From an uncultured Lachnospiraceae bacterium (GTDB taxonomy: Bacteria; Bacillota; Clostridia; Lachnospirales; Lachnospiraceae), in the NCBI GenBank assembly GCA_905233695.1, contig CAJODN010000006.1, positions 1 through 64,000 of the forward strand: a stretch of 64,000 bases of DNA. The letters are read 5' to 3'. Position 1 is the stretch's first letter, and each line of letters opens with the position of its first letter. Under the pieces are notes generated by a model that was not told the origin of the DNA, searched no databases, and saw only the letters and a list, made by a program, of their open reading frames with translations. The translations under genes were made by a program, and so were the position numbers. Below are positions 52,126 through 61,828 of this stretch, one piece after another.

Positions 52126-53091
52126 TTACTGCAGAATACCCGCATATCCTACAAGACAAAGGATCAAAGTTACAATAGAGAATATACATACCACCTTAGT
52201 CTCTGACCAACCGCCTAATTCAAAGTGATGATGAATAGGTGTCATCCTAAATATCCTCTTACCGTGAGTCGCCTTGAAATATGCGACCTGAATAATAACA
52301 GATACAACCTCGGCAAGGTATATAAAACCAACTATAATTATAAAAATCGGCATCTGAAGCACATAAGCCGTAGCGGCTACAAAACCGCCGAGAGCCAAGG
52401 AACCGGTGTCTCCCATAAATATCTTGGCCGGATACACATTATACACAAGGAATCCCATAAGACCACCGATTACGGCACAGCACACAGGTGCAATATCGGT
52501 ATGCAGGTACAAAGCTGCAAATGTAAAAAATCCCGCAACAATAATTGTTACCGTAGACGCCAATCCGTCAAGACCGTCAGTAAAATTAACTCCGTTGACG
52601 GTGCCGAGAACAGCAAGATAAAAAAGCGGAACGCAGAGCCAGCCGATATTAACGTAAGTACCTGCAAAAGGAATAAGTAAGTCCAAACTTATATCGCTTG
52701 CAAAAATAATATAAAGGCAAAGTGCCGTTGCAACCACCATTTGAAGAAGGAACTTTTGCCATGCCAAAAGTCCGTCGGACTTCCTTTTAACAGCCTTGAG
52801 ATAGTCATCAACAAAGCCTATAATACCGAATAAAAGTGTGGTTACGGCAATAGGAAGAACAAGAGGATAGTCTTTAACATAGAATGCAGATACTACTACG
52901 ACAGCTACCAGGAACATTATTCCGCCCATGGATGGGGTGCCGTTCTTTACTTGGTGTGATTCAAGTTCTTCACGTTCGGTGTTGCCGACCTTAAGCTTTG
53001 TTAAGGCGGGGATAAGGAATTTGCCAAGAATTAAGGAAATGACAAAAGCGGCGACTAGAGGGAGCAGAATTGTAATAACAAAGTTTAACAT
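52126..53091 (-). CDS. mraY: Phospho-N-acetylmuramoyl-pentapeptide transferase MraY
   Basis: Ten-helix membrane enzyme that makes lipid I from UDP-MurNAc-pentapeptide and undecaprenyl phosphate; 321 aa. Active-site motifs are present: GIIGFVDDYLKAVKRKSDGL (DDY), VNFTDGLDGLA and the MTPIHHHFELGGWSE loop. ATG at 53091 with AAAGGA upstream. In the genome order it follows the PBP gene across a 299-nt structured gap. Confidence 0.97.
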   Translation of the reverse strand: MLNFVITILLPLVAAFVISLILGKFLIPALTKLKVGNTEREELESHQVKNGTPSMGGIMFLVAVVVVSAFYVKDYPLVLPIAVTTLLFGIIGFVDDYLKAVKRKSDGLLAWQKFLLQMVVATALCLYIIFASDISLDLLIPFAGTYVNIGWLCVPLFYLAVLGTVNGVNFTDGLDGLASTVTIIVAGFFTFAALYLHTDIAPVCCAVIGGLMGFLVYNVYPAKIFMGDTGSLALGGFVAATAYVLQMPIFIIIVGFIYLAEVVSVIIQVAYFKATHGKRIFRMTPIHHHFELGGWSETKVVCIFSIVTLILCLVGYAGILQ

Positions 53092-53120
53092 GATGGATTC
53101 CTTTCAGATTTTTTATAATT

Positions 53121-53376
53121 ATAAAGTATTCAGCCGAGATATAAGGCATTTATTGGGCTAATATAAAGTATTCAGCCGAGATATAGGGCGTTTATTCTCA
53201 AAATTCCGCCATATACGGTTTCGAGTACCTCCGCTTGACCTAACGGTCTACGCCGGAGGTCTCGACAACCGCATTGCGATGAAGTCTCATAACAACGGAG
53301 AGTCTTTACGCCCTATATCCGAATTAGTATCATATTAATGTAGCGGATATATCTAAGGTCTTTATGCCTTATATCC
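53121..53376. repeat. Concentric palindrome with duplicated arms between pbp and mraY
   Basis: The 299-nt gap 53092-53390 has no gene; most is one nested palindrome. Two 34-nt direct repeats (53121-53154 and 53163-53196, 32 of 34 identical) form left arms. GATATAAGGCAT (53138-53149) pairs with ATGCCTTATATC (53364-53375); GATATAGGGCG (53180-53190) pairs with CGCCCTATATC (53309-53319). The two bases that differ between the left repeats are matched by complementary changes on the right. At the centre a strong hairpin TCGAG-ACCTCCG-GACC/GGTC-CGGAGGT-CTCGA (53221-53265) sits within GGTT/AACC. Confidence 0.75.
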
Positions 53377-53390
53377 GATATTATACCACA

Positions 53391-55313
53391 CTATTCCCCT
53401 TCCACAACATCTTGATCAGCCCTTTCAATGTTGAGGTACGGGAGAACCTGCTCTAAGATGTTACGTGTTATCTCCTGGGCATAGGAGCTGTGGGCCTGGT
53501 CGGAGACGTTGGGTGTGTCGATGACCGTATATATTACCAGTTCAGGGTTGTTGTAGGGGGCGTATCCTATGAACGATACGAGGTAATTGCCCTGATCTCT
53601 GGGGAGCTTCTCAGCCGTACCGGTCTTGCCACCGATATTGTAGCCTTCGACCTGCACTTCTTTCGCTGTTCCGTCGGTAACTACATGAAGCATATAGTTC
53701 TTAAGGATATCGGATACGTCCTTAGAGACTGTCTCCTTTAGCACAACAGGAACGGCGCTTGACACCTTATTTCCCGAAGAATCAAGCATAGAATGCTGTA
53801 TATGGGGCTTATAGAAATTACCACCGTTAATAAGAGACGAATATGCTGAGGCCATCTGTATCATAGTGACGTTAAAGTTCTGACCAAAGGAGTTGGTTGC
53901 AAGGTTAGATGCAATCTTCGTAAGTTCATCCTTAGAATAAAGGAGGTTCTTAGTGCTGGCTTCGTTGGGAAGGTCTATAGTGGTCTTCTGGCCGAAGCCG
54001 AATATTGATTGATAGTCACTGAAGATGTCAGGTCCGATGACTCTTACAATCTGCATAAGAGCGTCGTTACATGACTCTTTAAGGGAGCCCTCTACTGTAA
54101 GAATGCCGTGACCGTCTCTGTTAACGCAGTGAATATCATGATCGCTGACTCTTTCCTTACCATCACACATATATGTCTCATCGCCTGTAATACAGCCCGT
54201 TTCAAGCCCTACAGCGACCGTAAACGGCTTAAATGTCGAACCGGGTTCATATGTATTGGATACGCAGAAATTCTTCCATAATTTGCTTAATGCGTCAACC
54301 TGCTCCTCTTCTGTCATTGCATTTATCTGTTCAGGCGTATACCTTGCCGAGAGATCTCTCGGATTGTTGGGGTCGAAGCTCGGATAGCTTGCCATCGCAA
54401 GAATCTCACCGTTATTGGGATTCATTATAATACATGCCGTATTAATGCTTCCGTCTTTTGTGCCGTCTCTGTGAGCCTCGTTCCAATTAAGGATTTCCTG
54501 CTCAACAATTGACTGCACATTAACGTCAATTGTGCTTACCAAGGTCTTACCGTTCTCCGGTGCTATAACAGTATTTTCAACGGTATTATTATCAGTATAA
54601 ATACCGTATTTTCTACCGTTGGTACCGTTGAGATCGTTATTATAGTAGCTTTCAATTCCGAGCGCTCCTGTGTTGCCGTCCGAGCAATAACCAAGAACCG
54701 GCGCAGCCAAGTTATCATAAGGATATGTCCTCATATATTCCTTCTCGAACCATATGCCGGCTATCTTATCCTTATTGGCGTCTTCATTCTTCATGGCCTC
54801 GAAATCTTCTTTTGACTTGACATCAACCTTTTTTTGAAGCACCTCGTATTGACTGTCCTTCCTGTCGGATAGTGCTTTTTCCATCTGATCTTCTGTTATT
54901 TCGGGGAAATATTTGGTGACAGCCGAAATTGTGGATTCTTTCTTCTCGGGCGTCTGATTTAACATCTTACAATCGAGAATTACATTGTATACATCAACAG
55001 ACGTGGCAAGAACAGAACCCTTCCTGTCAACAATGTCTCCTCGTTGAAACGGTATAATTTCATTCGAATATCCCTGCTGAGAAAGCACGATTTTCTCATA
55101 TTTCTCGCCGCTTGAATATTCGATATACATAAGTCTAACTATTAATACCACAAAAAGAACGCAAACGACTCCAAAAATCAGCCAAAGTCTGCTTTGCATT
55201 CTTCTTAATATCTTATGATACCTATTGGGGCGTCTAATCTTATCGGGATTGACACTTGGTTTTCTTCGCTTATTACTTCTGTTATGACGTCTTGTATCAC
55301 TCAAAGGAAGCAC
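53391..55313 (-). CDS. Division-type class B penicillin-binding protein (FtsI/SpoVD-like)
   Basis: Peptidoglycan transpeptidase, 640 aa. A basic N-terminus with one membrane segment (about 44-66, LWLIFGVVCVLFVVLIVRLMYIE) precedes the dimerisation domain (PFQRGDIVDRKGSVLATS). The transpeptidase motifs follow: STFK in YEPGSTFKPFTVAVG (about 368), SCN in SLKESCNDALM, and KTG in IGGKTGTAEK. No PASTA domains at the C-terminus. Location in the dcw cluster fits FtsI/PBP2B. GTG at 55313 is very close to AGGTAG; a TTG at 55304 would be better spaced and is an alternative. Confidence 0.94.
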   Translation of the reverse strand: MLPLSDTRRHNRSNKRRKPSVNPDKIRRPNRYHKILRRMQSRLWLIFGVVCVLFVVLIVRLMYIEYSSGEKYEKIVLSQQGYSNEIIPFQRGDIVDRKGSVLATSVDVYNVILDCKMLNQTPEKKESTISAVTKYFPEITEDQMEKALSDRKDSQYEVLQKKVDVKSKEDFEAMKNEDANKDKIAGIWFEKEYMRTYPYDNLAAPVLGYCSDGNTGALGIESYYNNDLNGTNGRKYGIYTDNNTVENTVIAPENGKTLVSTIDVNVQSIVEQEILNWNEAHRDGTKDGSINTACIIMNPNNGEILAMASYPSFDPNNPRDLSARYTPEQINAMTEEEQVDALSKLWKNFCVSNTYEPGSTFKPFTVAVGLETGCITGDETYMCDGKERVSDHDIHCVNRDGHGILTVEGSLKESCNDALMQIVRVIGPDIFSDYQSIFGFGQKTTIDLPNEASTKNLLYSKDELTKIASNLATNSFGQNFNVTMIQMASAYSSLINGGNFYKPHIQHSMLDSSGNKVSSAVPVVLKETVSKDVSDILKNYMLHVVTDGTAKEVQVEGYNIGGKTGTAEKLPRDQGNYLVSFIGYAPYNNPELVIYTVIDTPNVSDQAHSSYAQEITRNILEQVLPYLNIERADQDVVEGE

Positions 55314-55323
55314 CTACCTACAT

Positions 55324-55788
55324 TTACGGAACCTTATTATATTGATCCATATGATCCTTGGCTACCATATCATAATACACTATTTTGTCCGATCCTGCAT
55401 AGACCATTCCAAGTTCATTTAACGCCGTGTTTCTCACATTTGCGAGATTGGCGGATGTATTGATACGAGCCTCTGTTGCGCCGTTATCTGCTTTAAGTGC
55501 ACTTATCTCTGTCTCAAGCTGCGCAATACTGTCTGTTCTCTCGGTTATTCCCGTTTGCAAATAAATATATCCAACGAAAAAGCACACGCAGAACACTATT
55601 GCCATTGTAGCATAAATTGATTGTAATTTCTTCCTTCTTTTGCGAACATTTTTAGCTCTTCTTTTTTCTCTTATCCTTCTTTCTTCTTCAAGCTTATGTC
55701 TTCTCTGCAGTTCTTCGAAGTCGACATCAGTCTGAATTTCTCTAACTGCATTTCCCTCTTCAATATAAACAGTTTGTATTCTGGCCAT
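55324..55788 (-). CDS. ftsL: Cell division protein FtsL-like
   Basis: Small bitopic protein (154 aa) in the ftsL position between rsmH and the PBP gene. A basic, Arg-rich cytoplasmic part (1-57) precedes a membrane segment (about 58-78, IYATMAIVFCVCFFVGYIYLQ) and an extracytoplasmic coiled coil (SIAQLETEISALKADNGATEARIN). FtsL sequences are very divergent, so gene order and topology decide the call. ATG at 55788 with GGGAGG upstream. Confidence 0.83.
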   Translation of the reverse strand: MARIQTVYIEEGNAVREIQTDVDFEELQRRHKLEEERRIREKRRAKNVRKRRKKLQSIYATMAIVFCVCFFVGYIYLQTGITERTDSIAQLETEISALKADNGATEARINTSANLANVRNTALNELGMVYAGSDKIVYYDMVAKDHMDQYNKVP

Positions 55789-55798
55789 GGCAACCTCC

Positions 55799-56746
55799 CT
55801 ACTCTTCTAACACACACCTTTTAAAACATCTTAGTTTTGCACTCTTCGACCTGGAATTCTCTTCCACTTCCAGGTCAGAGGGCAAAATCGGTTTTCGAGT
55901 AACCACCTCTCCTTTGGATACCCGACCGCATGCACATACCGGGAACTCAGTGGGACATATGCATGGGTTTTCATTTTCCTTGAATACGTTCTTAACAATA
56001 CGATCTTCTAAGGAGTGAAAGGTTATAACAGAAATAATACCGTTATTATTTAATAAACCGATCATATCATTAAGACTTTTTTCAAGGATATCAAGCTCTC
56101 CGTTAAGCTCAATCCGAAGAGCCTGGAACGAACGTTTCGACGGATGACCGCCTTTTCTTTTGTACTTCTCGGGAATACTCTTATCAATTATCTTATTCAA
56201 TTCGCCGGTAGTCTTTATCCTCTTCTCTTCTCTCTCCCGGCAAATGTTCTTAGCTATATTTTTCGCGAATCTCTCTTCACCGTATACTTTGAGGATTCTG
56301 CATAGGTCATCGTATGAATAATCATTTACAATATCTTCAGCAGTAAGTTCCTCTTCCCTGTCCATCCTCATATCAAGAGGTGCTTCTTCACTCATATATG
56401 AAAACCCGCGTTCCTTATTGTCAATCTGATATGAGGATACCCCAAGGTCTAATACAATTCCATCAACTCTATCTATGCCAAGCCCTTCAAGAATCTTCGG
56501 AACGTCGCTGAAGTTTCCTTTTACAAATGTTACTTTATCTTCGTACCCTTTAAGCCTCTCTTTCGCAGCGTTAATTGCATCTATGTCTCTGTCAATTCCG
56601 ATTAGCCTTCCGTCTTCCAGTCTCTTAACAATCTCAAGGGAGTGACCTGCGCCACCCAATGTTCCGTCCACATACACCCCATCAGGTGAAATGTTAAGAT
56701 TATCGATTGTCTCATTCAGTAGAACCGAATAATGATTAAATTCCAT
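55799..56746 (-). CDS. rsmH: 16S rRNA (cytosine-1402-N4)-methyltransferase RsmH
   Basis: SAM-dependent methyltransferase acting on C1402 of 16S rRNA; 315 aa, typical length. [32 protein letters not shown] holds the SAM-binding glycine loop; [19 protein letters not shown] and [14 protein letters not shown] are hallmark stretches. The C-terminal Cys cluster ([13 protein letters not shown]) is usual. Begins 2 nt from the mraZ stop, so tightly coupled. Confidence 0.97.
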   Translation of the reverse strand: MEFNHYSVLLNETIDNLNISPDGVYVDGTLGGAGHSLEIVKRLEDGRLIGIDRDIDAINAAKERLKGYEDKVTFVKGNFSDVPKILEGLGIDRVDGIVLDLGVSSYQIDNKERGFSYMSEEAPLDMRMDREEELTAEDIVNDYSYDDLCRILKVYGEERFAKNIAKNICREREEKRIKTTGELNKIIDKSIPEKYKRKGGHPSKRSFQALRIELNGELDILEKSLNDMIGLLNNNGIISVITFHSLEDRIVKNVFKENENPCICPTEFPVCACGRVSKGEVVTRKPILPSDLEVEENSRSKSAKLRCFKRCVLEE

Positions 56747-56748
56747 AT

Positions 56749-57186
56749 CTAAATAAATATTCCAAGCTCTGCCATGCCTTCAGCGATCGAATCCATCTCA
56801 TCCTCTGAATATGCATTGCTGTCATTCCATTTATCTTTACTCCATATCTCAACTCTGCTTGATACGCCGGCAAGGACAACTTCCTTAGTAAGCCCTGCGT
56901 GATCTCTTAAGTTTTGAGGAAGAAGGATTCTTCCTTGCCTGTCTACCTGTAAGTTGGCAGCACCGGCAAAGAAGAATCTCATGAACTTTCTTGCTTCACG
57001 GGTGGTCATTGGCTTCTCATGCATCTTCTGTTCGATATTAGACCATTCCTCTAATGTATATACGAATAAGCATCCGTCAAGTCCCTTTGTTACAACGAAT
57101 TCTGATCCAAGTTCTTCTCGAAACTTTGCCGGCATAATTAGTCTTCCTTTTTCATCGATATTATGCTCGAACTCGCCGATGAACAT
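56749..57186 (-). CDS. mraZ: Transcriptional regulator MraZ
   Basis: AbrB-like DNA-binding protein, 145 aa, first gene of the dcw cluster. Two MraZ half-repeats are visible: [23 protein letters not shown] and [21 protein letters not shown], each with the DxKGR or DxQGR core. MraZ usually represses its own operon by binding GTGG-type repeats, and three such boxes lie directly upstream (57217-57246). ATG at 57186 with AAGGAGAG. Confidence 0.96.
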   Translation of the reverse strand: MFIGEFEHNIDEKGRLIMPAKFREELGSEFVVTKGLDGCLFVYTLEEWSNIEQKMHEKPMTTREARKFMRFFFAGAANLQVDRQGRILLPQNLRDHAGLTKEVVLAGVSSRVEIWSKDKWNDSNAYSEDEMDSIAEGMAELGIFI

Positions 57187-57216
57187 GACTCTCTCCTTTC
57201 ATACAATTTGGTCTTA

Positions 57217-57246
57217 AATCTCCCACAATTTTCCACTTCTCACCAC
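57217..57246 (-). promoter_or_regulatory. Three MraZ-type operator boxes
   Basis: On the minus strand three GTGG boxes (57246-57243, 57236-57233, 57226-57223) are spaced exactly 10 bp apart, reading GTGGTGAGAA, GTGGAAAATT and GTGGGAGATT. This is the known architecture of MraZ binding sites (TGGGN repeats at 10-bp spacing). They lie at and just after the predicted start site of the promoter at 57255-57283, suitable for autorepression. Confidence 0.8.
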
Positions 57247-57254
57247 GTGACTCC

Positions 57255-57283
57255 ATTTTATTCTTTTTTAATGGGAATTTCAA
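57255..57283 (-). promoter_or_regulatory. Promoter of the mraZ division cluster
   Basis: TTGAAA (57278-57283) and TAAAAT (57255-57260) on the minus strand with a 17-nt spacer; start predicted near 57248, directly at the MraZ boxes. Confidence 0.75.
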
Positions 57284-57347
57284 CCCCCAAAATGGCTTGA
57301 AACCACCGTTTTATGCCGTGTGGGGGATGGTGGGAGAGAAAAATGCA

Positions 57348-57382
57348 CAAAAAATTGTGGTTGCGAGATTCGCAACCACAAT
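57348..57382 (-). terminator. Terminator after lgt
   Basis: A perfect 13-bp stem ATTGTGGTTGCGA/TCGCAACCACAAT (57354-57366 with 57370-57382) with a 3-nt loop is followed on the minus strand by TTTTTT. It ends the pheS-pheT-queA-lgt transcript upstream of the mraZ promoter. Confidence 0.9.
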
Positions 57383-57444
57383 ATATAGTGTTTGTATCAA
57401 AAACTATGTAATACTATACAAAGTTTTTGGATAATATTTGTGTA

Positions 57445-58347
57445 TTATTCAGTTTCCGTAGTGGGTTTCTCCGGCTTGATTCTGGGTGTCGCAGGCTTCT
57501 TTTTAACAATAAATACAATATTTAGTACAATTGACACTATAATCATAATTATTGCCACAACTTGCGATATCGCAATACCGGTGCTTCCTATCTGTAATTG
57601 GTCGGTTCGTAGCGACTCTATGAAGAATCTTCCGAGACCGTAGAGACCGATATAGAGAAGGAATATCTGACCGTCGAATTTCTTATATTTCCTAAATATA
57701 ATCAAGAAAATAAGGACACACAGGTTCCAAAGGGATTCGTAGAGATATGTGGGATGAACGCTCACGAACACATCGCCGTCCTGCACCACCAGATTGGCCA
57801 GCATATTATCTGTAATAAAATCATTAGATCTTACTCTGTCAAGGGGAATCAACATTGCAAGGGGACCGTTGGTATAATCACCGAAGGCTTCCCTATTGAA
57901 GAAGTTACCCCACCTTCCTGCAATCTGACCTAAGATAACGCCGAGACTTACAATGTCGGCAATTAGCCAGAAGTCGAGCTTGAATATCTTACAGCACACG
58001 ATAACGGCAACCATGCCGAGGATTATACCGCCGTATATTCCGAGGCCACCTTCCCATATCTTGAAAATGCTAAGAGGGTCGTTCTTATAATAATCAAAAG
58101 CGAATATTACATAATAAATCCTGGCACCGAGAATACCGGCGATAATAGATATTATAAAGAGATCGATAAAGTGGTCTCTGTTGACGTTATAATATTTGCA
58201 TTCGCTGTAGCACCAGAAGAATGCAACTATCATTGCCGTACCTATAATAAGTCCGTACAGGGATAAGCTGATGGGGCCTATTGTAAGGAATTCCGGGACG
58301 TTAGGTAGGGTTATTCCCAGGTTAGGAAATATTATAGTGTTGTTCAT
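57445..58347 (-). CDS. lgt: Prolipoprotein diacylglyceryl transferase Lgt
   Basis: Membrane enzyme adding diacylglycerol to the lipobox Cys; 300 aa, seven or so membrane segments. The signature GRWGNFFNREAFGDYTNGPLA (about 140-160) and HPTYLYESLWNLCVLIFLIIFRKYKKFDGQIFLLYIGLYGLGRFFIESLRTD are characteristic. The C-terminal tail (KKKPATPRIKPEKPTTETE) is charged and variable. The frame extends to a TTG at 58383 within queA; ATG at 58347 is preferred, though its ribosome binding site (AAAGG) is 13 nt away. Confidence 0.96.
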   Translation of the reverse strand: MNNTIIFPNLGITLPNVPEFLTIGPISLSLYGLIIGTAMIVAFFWCYSECKYYNVNRDHFIDLFIISIIAGILGARIYYVIFAFDYYKNDPLSIFKIWEGGLGIYGGIILGMVAVIVCCKIFKLDFWLIADIVSLGVILGQIAGRWGNFFNREAFGDYTNGPLAMLIPLDRVRSNDFITDNMLANLVVQDGDVFVSVHPTYLYESLWNLCVLIFLIIFRKYKKFDGQIFLLYIGLYGLGRFFIESLRTDQLQIGSTGIAISQVVAIIMIIVSIVLNIVFIVKKKPATPRIKPEKPTTETE

Positions 58348-58375
58348 TACAAGATTTTTACCTTTCTTCTTCTCT

Positions 58376-59401
58376 TCAAACAATTAGCATGGCATCACCG
58401 AAACTAAAGAACCTATAACGTTCTCTTACAGCTTCCTCATACGCCGCCAAGACATTCTCACGTCCTGCAAGGGCAGATACCAGCATTATAAGCGTTGATT
58501 CGGGCAAATGGAAGTTGGTTATAAGCGCATCTATCACCTTAAACTCATAACCGGGATAGATAAATATATCCGTATCACCCTTCTTCGGTGTAAGATAGCC
58601 GTCCTCGTCTGCCGCCGACTCTATCGTTCTTGTACTCGTGGTTCCGACAGATATTACTCTCCCACCACTTCTTCTCGTCTCATTTATAATGTCGCAGGCT
58701 TCCTTTGTAATCTCATAATACTCAGAGTGCATATGGTGATCTAACACATTTTCCACCTTAACAGGACGAAATGTGCCAAGTCCCACATGAAGGGTTACCT
58801 CTGCAATATTAACGCCCATATCCCTTATTTCCTGTAAGAGTTCGGGCGTAAAGTGAAGCCCGGCTGTAGGTGCCGCCGCAGAGCCGTCATACTTAGCATA
58901 TACGGTCTGGTATCTGGTCTTATCCTGCAATTTATGGGTTATATAAGGCGGGAGTGGCATCTCGCCAAGCTTATCTAAGATCTCCTCGAATATGCCCTCA
59001 TATTCAAAGCGGATAAGCCTATTACCCTCTTCTACCACGTCTATTATCTCACCCACAAGAATTCCGTCGCCGAATACGATTCTCGCCCCGCTTCTTGCTT
59101 TCTTCCCCGGGCGTGTAAGACACTCCCATGTATTCGCATCAATTCTCTTAAGAAGCAGTATTTCGATTACAGCGCCTGTGTCTTCCTTACTGCCGTAAAG
59201 CCTTGCGGGAATAACCTTGGTATTGTTGATAACAAGGCAATCACCCGCATTAAGATACTCTGTTACATCATAGAAATGCTTATGCGCGACCTCCCCCGTA
59301 TTCTTATGAAGAATCATAAGGCGGGATTCACTACGCTTTTCTAAAGGGTCTTGGGCTATAAGCTCTTCCGGAAGGTCGTAATTAAAGTCTGATACATTCA
59401 A
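58376..59401 (-). CDS. queA: S-adenosylmethionine:tRNA ribosyltransferase-isomerase QueA
   Basis: Second-last step of queuosine synthesis, transferring the ribosyl part of SAM to preQ1 in tRNA; 341 aa. Typical parts: [24 protein letters not shown] at the N-terminus, [26 protein letters not shown] and [13 protein letters not shown] in the middle, and [22 protein letters not shown] near the C-terminus. No other queuosine gene is in the window. Starts 2 nt after the pheT stop. Confidence 0.97.
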   Translation of the reverse strand: MNVSDFNYDLPEELIAQDPLEKRSESRLMILHKNTGEVAHKHFYDVTEYLNAGDCLVINNTKVIPARLYGSKEDTGAVIEILLLKRIDANTWECLTRPGKKARSGARIVFGDGILVGEIIDVVEEGNRLIRFEYEGIFEEILDKLGEMPLPPYITHKLQDKTRYQTVYAKYDGSAAAPTAGLHFTPELLQEIRDMGVNIAEVTLHVGLGTFRPVKVENVLDHHMHSEYYEITKEACDIINETRRSGGRVISVGTTSTRTIESAADEDGYLTPKKGDTDIFIYPGYEFKVIDALITNFHLPESTLIMLVSALAGRENVLAAYEEAVRERYRFFSFGDAMLIV

Positions 59402-59403
59402 AA

Positions 59404-61797
59404 CTAACTCCTAAGTTCTATACCCATACCCTGCAGTGCCTTAAGGATTCTGTCCATAGCACCATTAACATCATCATCTGCCAGGTTTTTATCCTTAGCT
59501 CTAAATACAAGGGAATATGCCATCGACTTATACCCCATCTTAATCTGGTCGCCCTCATATATATCAAAGAGCTCAAAGCTCTCGAGATACGCTCCACCCT
59601 TATTCTCAAATACTTCCTCAATCTTATTGGCAAGCACTTCCTTAGGTACTACCATACTTATATCTCTTGTGGCGGCCGGATACTTAGGTATTGGCACAAA
59701 CTTCATCTCAAAGCTTGCATTTTCTCTTAACAGCACTGTATCAAGCGCTGCAATGTACACCCTATCCTTAATATCATAATTAGCAGCAACCTTAGGATGC
59801 ACTTCTCCTATACATCCCACTTCTACGCCATTATATATAATAGTTGCACCCCTACCCGGATGTAAGAACGGCGCAGGATTCTTAGGGCTATACTCTACCT
59901 GCTTTTCTAACCCAAGGGCTTCAAATACCTCTTCTACCACTCCCTTAAGCATATAGAAATCAATATCTCCATAGGCACCAAGCGTAAGCGTCATCCTCTC
60001 ATCAGGTAATTCTTCAACAGGAATTGATTTAGGTAAATACACATTTCCAAGCTCATACAATCTAACATCCTTGTTACGACGATTATAATTGGTAGATAAG
60101 CTTGTCATCATACCATCAAAGGGCAAGGTTCTCATAATCGAATAGTCTTCGCCCAGCGGATTAGAGATAACAACCGCTCTTCTAATCACACTGCTCTCAG
60201 GAATCAGCAGCTTATCAAACACCTTAGGACTCTCAAATGAATAACACATAGCCTGAGAAAAACCACAGTGCTCCGCTACAGTCTTAATAGTATTCTCAAT
60301 AATAAGCTTGTTGCTTAACTTACCGGTGGTTGCTTCACCGCTTGGCAGTGATGTGGGAATCTTGTCATATCCGTAGAATCTCGCAACCTCTTCAGCAAGA
60401 TCTGCATAGCACTCTAAATCCTGTCTCCATGTAGGGATAGTGACCTTATTGTCCTCTACTTTAAGCTCAAGACGCTTAAAGTAATCCTTCATTTCGTCAG
60501 GGCTGATATCGGTTCCGAGTATCTTATTATATTTATCAGGCTCAAATGGTAATGTGATCTCCTCTCGCTTCTGAGGATACACATCAACTACTCCGCCTAC
60601 AACAGTACCTGCTCCAAGCTCTTCAATAAGCTGGCACGCTCTGTTAATTGCATTAATTGCATTGTTAGGATCAAGCCCTTTCTCGAACTTGCCTGAAGCA
60701 TCTGTACGAAGCCCAACCTTCTTAGACGAAAGCCTTATATTGGTTCCGTCGAAGCATGCCGATTCAAATAACATCGTCGTTACATCGTCGGTAATCATAG
60801 AGTTCTCACCACCCATAATACCGGCGATACCTACCGCCTTAGCGCCATCGCATATCATAAGAGTCGATTCGTCCATTTCCCTCTCAACTCCGTCTAAGGT
60901 AGTGAACTTCTCGCCCTTAGCAGCATTTCTCACAACAATAAGATTGTCGGCAATCGTATCAAGGTCGTATGCATGCATAGGCTGACCATACTCTTCCATC
61001 ACATAATTGGTTATATCAACGATATTGTTAATCGGTCTTATGCCCTGCGCCATAAGTCTTCTCTGCATCCACTTAGGAGAAGGCTCAATCTTAATATCCT
61101 TAACAACTCTTGCGGTATATCTCTTGCATAATCTGGGATTCTCAATGGCAACCTTGATATAGTCGTTAACATCCTCGTCATTTCCCGTCTCAGTAATAAC
61201 AGGTGGCTTGAATTCCTTTTTAAATGTGGCTGCAGCTTCGCGAGCGAGACCGAGCACTCCAAAGCAATCAACCCTGTTACTTGTAATCTCATATTCTACA
61301 ACTACATCATCTCTGCCAAGAAGCTTAATCGCATCAGAACCGACTTCGACGTCATCTTCGAATACATATACGCCGTCTTCGGGCGCTTCGGGATACATGT
61401 CTGTTGATGCACCAAGCTCTTCAACAGAGCAAAACATTCCCCGGCTCTCAACGCCGCGAAGCTTACCTGTCTTAATCTTAACAGCTTTAGTGCCATCAAG
61501 CACACTGCCACCGTCTAATACAACAGGTATCTTATCGCCTTCCTTGACATTCTTAGCGCCTGTTACAATCTGAAGCTTCTCAGTGCCTACGTCTACTTGA
61601 CATACAACCAGCTTGTCGGCATCGGGGTGCTTCTCTATTCTTTCAATCTGACCTACAACTATTTTATCAAGATTCTCATCCATTTCCTCGTAGAACTCAA
61701 CTTTTGAGCCTGAGAGTGTCATAGCATCCATATATTCCTTTGGTGTGACATTAAGATCCGGCACTAAGTCTTTTATCCATTTAAGTGAAGTTCTCAT
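59404..61797 (-). CDS. pheT: Phenylalanyl-tRNA synthetase beta subunit
   Basis: 797 aa, full length. N-terminal tRNA-binding EMAP-like domain ([25 protein letters not shown], about 45-70), B3/B4 editing region ([21 protein letters not shown] and [12 protein letters not shown]), B5, catalytic-like core, and the C-terminal ferredoxin-fold anticodon-binding domain ([18 protein letters not shown]). Works as an alpha2-beta2 tetramer with PheS. Separated from pheS by 31 nt. Confidence 0.98.
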   Translation of the reverse strand: MRTSLKWIKDLVPDLNVTPKEYMDAMTLSGSKVEFYEEMDENLDKIVVGQIERIEKHPDADKLVVCQVDVGTEKLQIVTGAKNVKEGDKIPVVLDGGSVLDGTKAVKIKTGKLRGVESRGMFCSVEELGASTDMYPEAPEDGVYVFEDDVEVGSDAIKLLGRDDVVVEYEITSNRVDCFGVLGLAREAAATFKKEFKPPVITETGNDEDVNDYIKVAIENPRLCKRYTARVVKDIKIEPSPKWMQRRLMAQGIRPINNIVDITNYVMEEYGQPMHAYDLDTIADNLIVVRNAAKGEKFTTLDGVEREMDESTLMICDGAKAVGIAGIMGGENSMITDDVTTMLFESACFDGTNIRLSSKKVGLRTDASGKFEKGLDPNNAINAINRACQLIEELGAGTVVGGVVDVYPQKREEITLPFEPDKYNKILGTDISPDEMKDYFKRLELKVEDNKVTIPTWRQDLECYADLAEEVARFYGYDKIPTSLPSGEATTGKLSNKLIIENTIKTVAEHCGFSQAMCYSFESPKVFDKLLIPESSVIRRAVVISNPLGEDYSIMRTLPFDGMMTSLSTNYNRRNKDVRLYELGNVYLPKSIPVEELPDERMTLTLGAYGDIDFYMLKGVVEEVFEALGLEKQVEYSPKNPAPFLHPGRGATIIYNGVEVGCIGEVHPKVAANYDIKDRVYIAALDTVLLRENASFEMKFVPIPKYPAATRDISMVVPKEVLANKIEEVFENKGGAYLESFELFDIYEGDQIKMGYKSMAYSLVFRAKDKNLADDDVNGAMDRILKALQGMGIELRS

Positions 61798-61828
61798 TTT
61801 TTTCTCCTTATATTTTCTTTATCAATCA

